A program made the position numbers and the translations under genes. A stretch of 64,000 bases of DNA from Anodontia alba (lineage: Eukaryota > Mollusca > Bivalvia > Lucinida > Lucinidae), in the NCBI GenBank assembly GCA_964016985.1, contig OZ024821.1:18211293-18275292 (forward strand), read 5' to 3'. Positions 34,201 through 43,639 of the stretch are shown one piece after another (position 1 is the first letter of the stretch; every line of letters begins with the position of its first letter). The notes below the pieces were generated by a model. That model was not told the DNA's origin. It searched no databases and saw nothing but the letters and a program-made list of their open reading frames with translations.

Positions 34201-34486
34201 ATGAGACATAGGTGTAGTAGTTTAAACGCAGATCTTTTTCACTTGAACATAGTTCCTTATTCAAATTGTAGTTGTGGTGTATTAGTCGAAAACGCCGAAC
34301 ACTATCTCTTTGAATGCACCCTTTACAACACCCAAAGACAAAGATTATTGCAAACAATACACCAAAATCAAACTATTCCTACTGTGATCTCTTAACAAAC
34401 GGCAGTACCTTACACGACTTTGAAACAAATAAACAAATTATACTAGCAGTTTTAAAATTCATAAAAGACAATAAGAGATTTGATTA
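34201..34486 (+). pseudogene. C-terminal ORF2 fragment with frameshift
   Basis: MRHRCSSLNADLFHLNIVP then a Cys/His cluster (CSCG...EHYLFEC) and YNTQRQRLLQTIHQNQ aligns with the last ~90 residues of the frame at 12170-14359. A frameshift near 34390 moves the terminal ILAVLKFIKDNKRFD into another frame; the intact copy ends in a similar KYISDTKRF. Confidence 0.85.
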
Positions 34487-34761
34487 ATTATCCAGTCGTG
34501 TGTACTAGATTTCCAAACATTTCGTTTTTTGCTCGTGCTTAAAGCTAACATCAGCATATCGAAAAGATTGCACTGTCAAAGACCACAACCTCTTTACTAA
34601 ATATGTTCCTTTTCTAACTTGTTGTGTAAAATGTTTGTTTTGCACCATTGTACCTTCAAATGAATGTATTTCATGCTGCAGGGAGAGGACCATCTAATGT
34701 TGTTATAACTTGTGTCCAATCCCTTTGTTTAAACTGCAATAAAATATGATAAATCTAATCT

Positions 34762-34925
34762 AACTGTGACGTATGAAGTGAAATAAAGAACTCTAGACTA
34801 TGAACTATGAAGTGTGAAGTATGAAGTGTGACCTATGAATTATGAAGTAGGAAGTATGAACTGAGAAGCATGAACCACGAGCTTTGAAATTTGAAGTCTG
34901 AGCTATAAAGTATAAATTTTGATAT
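34762..34925. repeat. GAACTATGAAGTGTGAA heptamer array, right of the insertion
   Basis: Continues the array of 33135-33271 after the retrotransposon, with ACTATGAACTATGAAGTGTG words. It is bounded on the right by a P1 element. Confidence 0.85.
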
Positions 34926-34935
34926 GTCACTTCCC

Positions 34936-35216
34936 CATTACGAAAACATGCCTATTCAAATATATTGAAACTTTCACCACCAAAAACTGAAAGTTTTCAG
35001 ATAAAAATTCTGATTTTTTTTTTCACATTTCTACTCAAAACATAGATTGTGGGTATTCGTTAGAATCGCCTCGGCGAGGCGGTTCTAACGAGTACCCACA
35101 ATCTATGTTTTTGAACAGAAATAAGGAAAATAATGCATACTCCTGTAAACCCCAGTTTTACTATATAAAAGTGGGGTTTAAGGGGGTCAAAATTATATAG
35201 GTATGTTTTCGTGATG
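34936..35216 (-). mobile_element. P1 palindromic MITE
   Basis: CATTACGAAAACATGCCTAT to GTATGTTTTCGTGATG. The left arm of the core differs from the right by two bases (TATTCGTTAGAATCGCC). Confidence 0.9.
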
Positions 35217-35394
35217 CGTTGCCTTATATACCTAAAAAAAACTTTTGGAAAGCCATGATCTATGAAAATATCATATAAGGCCAAGCTTGTACTGAAACCT
35301 ATTATTCCGGATACCCTATGGACCCTGCATATTTAGAAACCTTACTTCCTTGCTATGAGTCATAGCTGCAGATAAGGTTTTTTCTTTTTTTTTC

Positions 35395-35485
35395 AGCTGA
35401 AGAATATGTCTTTTTTTATTTCTCCACAAAACATATATTGTTGATACTAATTAGAAGCGACTCGTGGAGAAATAAGGAAATATTA
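35395..35485. repeat. P2 palindrome, partial
   Basis: ATTTCTCCACAAAACATATA and GATACTAATTAGAAGCGACT, then directly GTGGAGAAATAAGGAAATAT. One core arm is deleted. Confidence 0.65.
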
Positions 35486-35589
35486 CGCGGATATCCCGCT
35501 TATTGGAGCGATGATACGTGTCCTTTAATTTAAACAACTCCACTTTAACCCCTTTTTGATGTGTTTTAAAATGCCGGATGAATGAAAAA

Positions 35590-35655
35590 ACCAATGTAGA
35601 TCATGATCAGACGCCGTATTCTCCGATGTCTGAGATGGTTTTACACTGTTTGCGG
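35590..35655. repeat. P3 hairpin copy
   Basis: AATGTAGATCATGATCAGAC faces GATGTCTGAGATGGTTTTAC, then ACTGTTTGC. Partly decayed. Confidence 0.65.
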
Positions 35656-35934
35656 AAGCCTTTCAATCCGAGTATTTAACGTAAATACGGTATTTAGAAA
35701 TAGTTTATACTTGGGTACATGTATATGCAGTTTTAATCACTGCCTTGCTGAAACAAAATAGTAACATACTTCATTTAAAAGTATTCTTCCGCTACAATAT
35801 GGCTTATTTTTCACTTTGAGCTGTTGTTCATAACAATCTAGCCATGGTTTCTTGTAATAAGTTAAAAAGCTATACCATTCACTTGTCATTTTATCTAAAT
35901 TCGCCCACCGCGTACAAAACAGAATACTTTCTAT

Positions 35935-36190
35935 TCAGCTAAAGCTCCAAGGAAGGGGCTCCCTTTGAAATTGGAATCAAAGATTTTCAGCTTAAAGTCC
36001 TTCCTTTTTTATGTTTATCCATTCAGCTTAAGAGGTATGAATAAACTTGATAGGTTTAAGCCATTTGTTACAAGGGGAGTAACTTATGTAACTTCCTGTT
36101 TGCTTTCTGAAACGGGATCTACTCTAAAAGGAAAGAATTTGCTCCCCTGGGGAGCAAATTCTTTCCCTTTAGAGTAGATCCCTTTTTTAG
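35935..36190. repeat. P5 fold-back repeat
   Basis: Core AAAGGAAAGAATTTGCTCCC and GGGAGCAAATTCTTTCCCTT form a perfect hairpin (36128-36172). The flanks AGTAACTTATGTAACTTCCT and TTTCTGAAACGGGATCTACT recur at 44730, 53985 and 55700. Confidence 0.8.
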
Positions 36191-36426
36191 CAATGAGTCG
36201 AAAAGACTGAGAGAGTATACTGCCCCGATCTATGTATCGGTTGAATCTTTAAGTCGGCACTATTGGCATATAGTATATTTTCTGATTTATTTTTTAATAC
36301 GCATCATTTAACTTTCTTCATCATCGTCACACGCTCGTATTAGTTTATAAGTTTGTTTACGTGAGAATTTGGCTTCGTTCGTGTGTTTATAGACAAACCA
36401 AACATGGATAGAAACCAGCGTAAGTT

Positions 36427-36480
36427 CGAATTAAATATATAAATAAATAAATAAATGAATAAATAAATAAATAAAATGAT
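36427..36480. repeat. (AAAT)n microsatellite
   Basis: ATAAATAAATAAATAAATGA and further ATAAA units. Confidence 0.9.
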
Positions 36481-36707
36481 TAAATTACTAAAATATATAA
36501 AGAAATAGATTAATTAATAAAAATAATCTTTAAATAAATGGATTAAAAAACACTGACAAAATACGTCAAAATATTTGCAAGTGCTGAAATATGTATATGT
36601 TTCCACATTTTCGCTGACATAAACATTTTCCTTTAATTATTTAAATTTACTTTGCCCAGAAAACGGAATTTTTAGTCATGCGGTTAATAAATAAGTTCAT
36701 GAAAGGA

Positions 36708-36816
36708 TCCCAGCAGGCCCACAACGTTCAAACAACGTCGATTAAACGTCAAAATTATTATAGACGTTGAATCAACGTTGAATCGACGTTGTTTCAACGT
36801 TGTGTGCCGGCTGGGA
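36708..36816. repeat. CAACGTT palindromic repeat
   Basis: CCCAGCAGGCCCACAACGTT on the left and CAACGTTGTGTGCCGGCTGG on the right are inverted ends. Between them GTCGATTAAACGTC and GACGTTGAATCAACGTTGAA continue the pairing. It is a compact fold-back MITE of about 105 bp. Confidence 0.75.
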
Positions 36817-36908
36817 ATTACTCTAAAGATCAATGAACGCAGTCTGAAAATACAGAAACAACATAATTACTTGATGTGCCGGCCGCTAACCCCGTGGCGA
36901 CACTTGGC

Positions 36909-37184
36909 CATCACGAAAACATGCCAATATAATTTTGACCCCCTTAAACCCCACTTTTATACAGTAAAACTGGGGTTTACAGGGGTATACATTATTTTTC
37001 TCATTTTGCTCGAAAACATAGATTGTGGGTACTCGTAAGAACCGCCTCATCAAGGCGGTTCTAACGAGTACCCACAATCTATGTTTTGAGCAAAAATATG
37101 AAAAATATCAGTTTTTTATCTGAAAAAATTCAGTTTTGGGAGGTGAAATTTTCTATATATTGGAATAGGCATGTTTTCGTAATG
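36909..37184 (+). mobile_element. P1 palindromic MITE
   Basis: CATCACGAAAACATGCC to GGCATGTTTTCGTAATG. The core loop is ATCA rather than CGAC; one arm has GTAAGAACC. Confidence 0.9.
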
Positions 37185-37224
37185 ATAAGGTTCGTTTGCT
37201 TTGTGGAGTCAGAAATCTTAGTTA

Positions 37225-37448
37225 ACTAAGTTTTTTAGTTCCTAGGAAACACAACTCTGTCAGTTTTATTTTTGTCTTCTTTCTGAAAAAAGAAACTCTA
37301 AAAAGAATGAAATTGACACCGTATAGGAGTACATTCTTCCTTTTAAAGAGGGCATTGTTTCAGAAATGACTTCATGTGCAAGAACGCAAACTGGAAGTCA
37401 CAAAAGTTGTATCCCTGGTAAAAACTGAAGAAAAAAAATTCAGTCCCC
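37225..37448. repeat. P5-related repeat
   Basis: CACAACTCTGTCAGTTTTAT, CTTCTTTCTGAAAAAAG and GGAAGTCACAAAAGTTGTAT match the P5 series at 44697-44940. The hairpin itself is decayed. Confidence 0.6.
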
Positions 37449-37684
37449 TTAACTCTTTCACTGCCATAGGCGATAACAATAGGCTTTTTCAAACAGCGTA
37501 GATCCAGATGAGACGGCTCAATGAGCCGTCTCATCAGGATCTACGCTGTTTGGCATTCAGTCTTTCAGTTTTACATATAAACTTCTTTTCAATCGATACT
37601 TTGTTAAAAAACTAACAGTTTGTTAAAAAAAATCTAACAAAGCAGACGACAAATGTAGTCTGAAATTTGGCGCTGAAAGAGTTA
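37449..37684. mobile_element. P3 MITE with TTAACTCTTTCA ends
   Basis: Starts TTAACTCTTTCACTGCCATA and ends GGCGCTGAAAGAGTTAA. The hairpin GTAGATCCAGATGAGACGGC / GCCGTCTCATCAGGATCTAC lies at 37499-37546. This defines the outer limits of one P3 subfamily (236 bp). It directly follows a P5 copy, as does the derivative at 44940-45034. Confidence 0.85.
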
Positions 37685-37777
37685 ATAAGGTTTGTGTCGG
37701 TGCTGCTTCACACTACATGAGACAGAATTTCGCCAACAAGTCTATGTAATGTGAATCTCATGTTCTCCAAATATATA

Positions 37778-38055
37778 TACAGTATAACCTCAATGGCTCG
37801 AACGCGCGTGAATGATTTGAGCTAGTTTTTTAGTTCCTAGGAAATTTTTCCGATAGCACAAGAAAACAAATTTTAGGGATATTTTCTTACACTCAACATT
37901 CCATTATGTCATGAAGATAAAAAAGACATATCTAAATTAACCCCATTTGCCTCCTGATCTGGTGCTATGATTAACACTCAGTAGGTCGAACTACCCATTT
38001 CTATAACAAATTTCCATGGTCCCAAAGATGTTCGAGCCATTGACGTTCAACTGTA
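37778..38055. mobile_element. pogo/Tigger-like MITE (type T2)
   Basis: TA target duplication. Left end CAGTATAACCTCAATGGCTC; right end GTTCGAGCCATTGACGTTCA then ACTG. Tigger-type termini (CAGT-R-AACCTC) with no transposase. Related copies at 19028 and 50163. Confidence 0.85.
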
Positions 38056-38205
38056 GTATAAGGCTCGGGAATGTTGGGTCGACGTTACATGGGAAGTTTC
38101 AGAGGTCTGCTATTTATAAACCAGCTTTTCAACTCACCGTCCTACATAACTCTGCTGTAATATGCTTGATAATCAAAATCTTCCTTATTTCTCATGTGAT
38201 CCAGC

Positions 38206-38435
38206 GCACGACAAAACCAACAAAATGGCATATGCGCCCAGCGAAGACTCAGATCAGCCTGGGCATCCGCCCAGTCTGACCAGAGTCTTCGCTGTCCGCA
38301 TGAAGAAAGCTTTGGTCTTTAGCTACCCATTGAGCGCACAGCAAAGACTGATCAGACTGTGCGGATGCCCAGGCTGATCTGAGTTTTCGCTGGACGCACA
38401 TGCCATTTTGTTGGTTTTGTCTTTAGGTGGCTCAT
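38206..38435. mobile_element. P4 palindromic MITE
   Basis: GCGCACGACAAAACCAACAA faces TTGTTGGTTTTGTC at the other end. Inside, CAGCGAAGACTCAGATCAGC is answered by GCTGATCTGAGTTTTCGCTG. The whole 230 bp can fold back on itself. Related copies lie at 42175, 47545 and 49093. Confidence 0.85.
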
Positions 38436-38762
38436 ATCATATTATGGTGAAAATGTCATAGCTTACATTGCTCAGGAATAGATAGGTAACATGATAAATG
38501 TCTTTTTCCTATTTCTTTACAAAACTAAGTACGTTATGATGATCACAAATGAAGACCTACAACATATGTTTTTGTGACAAAGTGAAAAAAATATCGTTAA
38601 TTTGGTTAAAATCATTGGTATAGAAGAGCTCTGGCTTAAAAGTATTACCTTTATATAGGTGCTTTTACGTAATGTTAGAGGCTTATGCGTACAGCGAAAG
38701 GGCACACCAACCACACAGTCCACTTCAAAACTTTGCTGTTTCTTTGAATACTATACAATTAT

Positions 38763-38905
38763 TGACTGTTGAGTCATAGGACATGATGTGATGTCGACCA
38801 GAGAATACGAATATTGACCGAGACAGAGCCTCGTCTCCGTCATTATTGGTATTCTCTGGTCGACATCACATCATACCCAATGACTCTTGTCAACAATTGG
38901 TTTAT
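38763..38905. repeat. near-perfect palindrome
   Basis: GATGTGATGTCGACCAGAGA and ATACGAATATTGACCGAGAC are mirrored by AATACCAATAATGACGGAGA (complement) and TCTCTGGTCGACATCACATC. Outer AGTCATAG / GACTCTTG also pair loosely. No second copy in the window. Confidence 0.8.
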
Positions 38906-38913
38906 TATAGAAT

Positions 38914-39287
38914 TAGTCGACTCTCGCTATCTCGAATTCCAAGGGACTCTCTGAGATATCCGTACTTCGACATATCAGATTTGTAGAATTGAGGAAAAAG
39001 TAATTCGAACAACCACATTTAACAAATTTATATGTAGTTAGTTAGAGATATAGCGAAAATATTGTGGAAAAGAGGAGAAATTGCTCCTTAGGAGCTCCTT
39101 AGGAGCAATTTCTCCTCTTTTCCACAATATTTTGCACCTTTTGTTAGATTTTCATGTTTAGGCAGGGACGCTTGTTAGATTTTCATGTTTAGGCAAGGCA
39201 AGGCTTGCCTTGCTTAGGCAAGATTTTCACTCCGAGATAAGCGGTTATTCGAGATAAGCGAGTTCGAGATAACGAGAGTCAACTGTA
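38914..39287. mobile_element. pogo/Tigger-like MITE (type T1)
   Basis: Ends TAGTCGACTCTCGCTATCTC and CGAGATAACGAGAGTCAACT then GTA, with TA on both sides. The central hairpin is GGAGAAATTGCTCC...GGAGCAATTTCTCC, here with an extra CTTAGGAGCTC unit. A further duplicated TTAGATTTTCATGTTTAGGC lies at 39142 and 39174. Confidence 0.88.
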
Positions 39288-39361
39288 TATAGTCGATACA
39301 CAGACTGAATTTCGGATGCGATGTTCAAGGTGTTAAACATGTCAGAGAAACGATACGAAAC

Positions 39362-39510
39362 GTACTTTCGAATTGTTCTTTGATATTTTCCACAGCGTAA
39401 TATCGCTCCGCTGACTTGAATTTCAGGTAACCAGGTAACGCGATGCGTTTGCTTTCGAATTCTTTGATAATGTCCGTAGCGTTTCCGCCAGCTGCGGTTT
39501 GTTGCTCTAG
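39362..39510 (-). CDS. possible single exon of an unidentified gene
   Basis: On the - strand an open frame (39531-39325) reads QIDPILEQQTAAGGNATDII then KEFESKRIALPGYLKFKSAE and RYYAVENIKEQFE. It is charged, of balanced composition, and not low-complexity or repeat-derived. TTACAG precedes ATTGACCC (possible acceptor near 39511) and GAAA/GTACGT follows (good donor, exon ending near 39362). The frame also stays open upstream of the proposed acceptor (REQVLQ), so the exact left edge is uncertain. I do not recognise the family and no adjoining exon was found. It would belong to a gene running away from the stomatin gene. Confidence 0.4.
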
Positions 39511-39741
39511 AATTGGGTCAATCTGTAACACTTGTTCCCGTATTTGAACAAAAAAAAAAAAAGTTCATACAACAGAACGAGATCCAGCAAAAGTTACCCA
39601 AATCTTGCACACTCGCAATTATCCTCTTCTCGACTCGATTACAGCAAGGAAGACGGACGATTAAACATAAATAACGGACGATAGACGACGCACGGACGCA
39701 GGTGCACGGGTTGTGCCTGTTTTAGTTTCGTACCCTGGGAC

Positions 39742-39772
39742 CCCGCCCCCCCCCCCCCCATCCCCCCCCCCC
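39742..39772. repeat. poly-C tract
   Basis: Two C runs split by CATC. Its G-rich strand explains the glycine-rich open frame across it. Confidence 0.85.
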
Positions 39773-39799
39773 TGCACTGAAGCATATATGAACTGAACA

Positions 39800-40590
39800 A
39801 CAAGAGATGCAGCAAGCTATTACGTAGCGCAATTCCGCTGTCTAATGTTCGAAGGCGATGTCGCATGGAAAATCTGTTTTTGGAAATCTTATTTTAGAAA
39901 TCAATGCCACATGGACCAATGGACATAGACAATATAATAATCTATACTGTCGAGCTCTAGAGCGTAGGTAACGAAACCCATTATATATACCGTATTCGAT
40001 CCAATTACCACACATACCCCTAAAAGCGCACAGTCAAGCAAGTTCGTAGTCTTCACATTACAGGCTATGTATGTACTTCTTTATAAACGCATATGTTGTT
40101 GGTAGTAGTATATGTTGTTGGTAGTCTTTCTAAAGAAAGGCAGAAATTATTGTGTATGTATCATTACGCCCCTCATGAAGGTCTCTGCTGATCTTTTTTT
40201 TAAAGTGACCCGTATTAAGAAGATATTTTAATACAAGTTTTGCGAGTGTTTTTTGAAAACAAAACAACAGAACTTAAAAATACAGTGCGATAATTAGGGT
40301 GAATACGGTATCTGCTTTTCTAGCAGGGTGATATTGCGTACAGAGTTCCAAGTAAGAGGAGCCTCAAGACAAATATATTTATTTTTCTATGAAAATATGT
40401 TGAGGCGAGGTGCTTCTAATGAGTACCCACAACGTATGATTGTAGACATACATGTAACTTGCAGGTTAAGCTATGGATGTAGGGGGTTGAATTCTGAGTG
40501 TACAAAATACAGAACCAAAACGACCACAACAAAATACTATTTCAATTGACTACATGCTAGCTTGAATGACGGTTCGTTTGTGAAGTGTAG
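39800..40590. other. spacer with a P2 half-core
   Basis: No gene. GAGGCGAGGTGCTTCTAATG followed by AGTACCCACAACGTATGA at 40402-40439 is a single P2 arm without its partner. Confidence 0.45.
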
Positions 40591-40596
40591 AAAAAA

Positions 40597-40606
40597 ACAA
40601 CAACAA

Positions 40607-40642
<36 letters not shown>

Positions 40643-40705
40643 AATAAATAAATAAAAAAATAAATAAATAAATAAAATAAAATAAAATAAAAATAAAACA
40701 AAACA
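40597..40705. repeat. poly-A and (AAAT)n low-complexity tract
   Basis: CAACAACAACA, then an A run of about 30, then TAAA and ATAAA units. Confidence 0.92.
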
Positions 40706-40779
40706 ACAAAAAACTCGTAATTCTAAACTCTAAATATAATGACAAGGCTTGTGTTAATGTCATTGTTTAAGCAATGCAG

Positions 40780-40895
40780 ATAAATATTTTTCGAATTTCT
40801 CCATTAAAACATATGTTTTGGGTACTCATTAGAAGGGCCTTTCAAAGGCACTTCTTCTAATGTGTATCCACAACATATTTTATGGTGAAATAAGC
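40780..40895. repeat. P2 palindrome
   Basis: CATATGTTTTGGGTACTCAT then TAGAAGGGCCTTTC on the left; AAGGCACTTCTTCTAATGTG and TATCCACAACATATTTTATG on the right. The flanks AATTTCTCCAT / ATGGTGAAATAAG also pair. Several mismatches, so an older copy. Confidence 0.8.
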
Positions 40896-41120
40896 TAATT
40901 GTCAATATTTTGGTTGAGACCCCGCACGCCTTATCTAGAGCTCTGGCTAAGCAGTGCAGCTTTCTACATAGGCCTGTTATCGTAATATTTCAGATGAGAT
41001 GCGTTTGCAATCAATGTCAGAGACATCTGTACAACAAGTACAACACGTGCAAAGAGGTATGGAAACTGTCCGCTAAATGCAGTGTATGCTTTAAAGTAGT
41101 CGGCTCTATGAAACGATTAT

Positions 41121-41404
41121 CATTACGAAAACATGCCTATTCAAATATACTGAAAATTTTACCACCAAAAAATGAAAATTTTCAGATAAAAAATTCTGAT
41201 ATTTTTTTTATATTTCTGCTCAAAACATAGATTGTAGGTACTCGTTAGAACCGCCTCGACGAGGCGGTTCTAACGAGTATCCACAATCTATGTTTTTGAG
41301 CAGAAATAAGAAAAAAAATAATGTATACCCCTGTAAACCCCAGTTTTACTATACAAAAGTGGGGTTTAAGAGAGTCGAAATTATATATGCATGTTTTCGT
41401 GATG
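41121..41404 (-). mobile_element. P1 palindromic MITE
   Basis: CATTACGAAAACATGCCTAT to GCATGTTTTCGTGATG. The core is perfect except for one or two bases (GTAGGTACTCG versus CGAGTATCCAC). Confidence 0.92.
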
Positions 41405-41991
41405 ATTGGCGCAAATTTGATAAAGATCGGTTAAAATGATGTGAAAATGAGGTTTAAAGGTTTTACAGCAGTGAACATGGGTGCCATCATTTGGAATATT
41501 TAATTAGGTTTATAAGTTTTTGTAAGGTTCAGATAAAATCTGTCTCTTGGCAGAAATACGCTCGTATGCTGTTTATGTGAGATGGTTGATAGTATACATG
41601 CAAATGATTACGTTTACAGATATATAGGAATAAGATATTGTTATATAATTATCATTTGCTTATTCAGTTAGATTGTTATGACGTCACTTACTCACAAAAA
41701 ATGGCAGCATTTTCTAGATCTTCAAAAGCAAATAACTATATCATTTCTCAACCAAGTTTCATAAATATTTCATCGGCCTGCACGGCTTAATAGGCTCTTT
41801 ACGAGTATTATCTCATATGCTTATTATTTGATGTACGTTTTCCTTTAACGCCTACTATCATGCTATAACAAGGCTATGTATGCTCCCACGTTTCTCAATA
41901 ATATATAGTGAAACTATGGAGATATAGGGGTAAACATCATTGTATTTCTGTTTTTAAATCTGATTTATTTATTTATCTATCTCTCTCAATA
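41405..41991. other. AT-rich spacer
   Basis: Nothing recognised. Confidence 0.35.
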
Positions 41992-42080
41992 CATCACGAA
42001 AACTTGCCTATATAATTTTGACCCCCTTAAACCTCACTTTTATACAGTAAAACTGGAGTTTACAGGGGTATACATTATTA
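41992..42080 (+). mobile_element. P1 MITE, truncated left third
   Basis: CATCACGAAAACTTGCC through GTTTACAGGGGTATACATTA, then replaced by a TTA repeat (42078-42096). The core and right end are absent. Confidence 0.85.
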
Positions 42081-42174
42081 TTATTATTATTATTTTATTT
42101 GCATTTCATAATGAAATTTTCAAAGCTTACATATACTTTAGCTATAGATAAGAGGGACGCCCAGATAAATATTT

Positions 42175-42400
42175 GAGCCACAATAAAATCTGAGTTACCA
42201 GCAAAGGCTCAGATCAGCCTGTACATCACCTCAGTGTGGCAAGGGTTCTTTTTCATCCCTCTTTGGATAGCCCGGTGACTAAAGACGGCTCCTGCGTCAG
42301 CGAAGACTCTGATCAGACTGCGCGGATGCACAGGCTGATCTGAGTCTTTGCTGGTCGCACAAGTCTTATTGTAGGCTTTGTCGTGCGCTGGCCCATTTTT
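42175..42400. mobile_element. P4 palindromic MITE
   Basis: AGCAAAGGCTCAGATCAGCC on the left and GGCTGATCTGAGTCTTTGCT on the right. It includes the inner pair GCGAAGACTCTGATCAGACT / GCGCGGATGCACAG and the tail TAGGCTTTGTCGTGCGCTGG. Confidence 0.8.
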
Positions 42401-42605
42401 CTTATTTCTCGAAAACATATGCTGCGGATGATTAACGATATTGTTCCTTTTCTGGGGGTGGGTGGGGATGGGTATGGGTAAGGGGAATGGGAGCTAGGTG
42501 TGTTGGGATAGAGGCGACTAAACACCGAAAGAAAGTACTTGCATCGAAAAGAGATTGTGGACAGCACAATGAACTTCATAAACAGAGTCTATGATGGGAT
42601 CCACA

Positions 42606-42735
42606 TATTTTTTTTTCACAATAATTTATTCATGAAAATATATCGTGTAGGTACCCATTAGAAGCGCCTTACCGAGGTGCTTTTAATGAGTACCCACAAC
42701 ATATATTTCCGGAGAAATAGGAAAAAATATTAATC
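42606..42735. repeat. P2 palindrome
   Basis: GTAGGTACCCATTAGAAGCG then CCTTACCGAGGTGCTTTTAA and TGAGTACCCACAACATAT. The outer ATTTATTCATG / CCGGAGAAATAGG is weaker. Confidence 0.78.
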
Positions 42736-43045
42736 CTTTTCGGTTGAATAAAGTGCCTTATTTCATGCAATTTTTTTGTCAAACTTTACCTTAGTTCACA
42801 ATCAACTAAAAAGACCCAAGTAGACAGTTTAATATTTCATTTTTCACAACTTGCCTATTAACAGATTGTTCACTAAAATAGAATTTTCCGATTAGTCGAT
42901 TTTTAAAATTCTTTCTGATCATCAGTTATGGAAAGTGACGGATGATCGCCTATAATCGATCAATCGGGACAATACTAGTAGTTAGCGTCTCAAACATAAA
43001 CCGTGTAAAGTAATAAGGTCCCAAACAGAATGCTTAACCTCATGC

Positions 43046-43048
<3 letters not shown>

Positions 43049-43096
<48 letters not shown>
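43049..43096. repeat. (CA)n microsatellite
   Basis: Uninterrupted CA dinucleotides for about 48 bp. Confidence 0.95.
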
Positions 43097-43099
<3 letters not shown>

Positions 43100-43186
43100 C
43101 GCATGCACACGAATGAATGCGAAGTAAATTAACACAGTATATTCTCAGTAACAGTTTGCACATATTCCTATCTAAGAAAAGTGTCC

Positions 43187-43290
43187 AAATCAATATTTTC
43201 TTATGTCTCCACGGAAACATATGTTGTAGGTCCTTACTAGAAGCGCCTCATCGAGGCGCTTCTAGTGAGGACCTACAACATATGTTGTCG
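43187..43290. repeat. P2 palindrome with variant arms
   Basis: AACATATGTTGTAGGTCCTT then ACTAGAAGCGCCTC faces GAGGCGCTTCTAGTGAGGAC then CTACAACATATGTT. In place of the usual ACTCATTAG both arms carry the CCTTACTAG version with one mismatch, so the arms changed together. Confidence 0.85.
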
Positions 43291-43587
43291 TGTTGTTTTT
43301 CGTTATTTTGGGGGTCGTGACCTCGCTGCGGAGCTTGGTTTTTCATGGGTTTTCCCTTGTATTGCCTTATGATCGGGTTTAGATGATCCTATCCGGCATT
43401 GTGTTCACCACGTTAAGAAAGAGGGAGCTTTGCTTGTAGTTTGTTTTAAAATATGTGATGTCAGTAGTATATGGTGGCATTACTAGTTTATGTCCGTCTT
43501 GATTTGTTTACTCGTCCTCTTGGTGTCAATTAGGCTTATTTCCCTATATATTTGATACATTTTGGCAAATGGTCTACAGTCCCTCTA

Positions 43588-43597
43588 AAATTTTCAG

Positions 43598-43629
<32 letters not shown>
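43588..43629. repeat. poly-A tract
   Basis: About 40 A with one G. Confidence 0.9.
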
Positions 43630-43630
<1 letters not shown>

Positions 43631-43639
43631 AATGGAATG

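Larger units (their letters stand above)
33272..34761 (+). mobile_element. 5'-truncated non-LTR retrotransposon with 10-bp TSD, split by a MITE
   Basis: AACTGTGACG at 33262-33271 and again at 34762-34771 is a target-site duplication, giving exact borders. Inside, translation gives LNKLYCTYICPLLEYTS, RLEQVQLNAARIVTGLP, LYLETGWETLAER, then (after the MITE) LILMYKIIKNETP, LWNDLNTETRN and the C-terminal cluster CSCGVLVENAEHYLFECTLY. Most of these blocks parallel the intact frame at 12170-14359, so it is the 3' part of a related element. Frameshifts are present, for example near 34390. The 3' end is a TAAATCTAATCTA-type tail. Confidence 0.92.
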
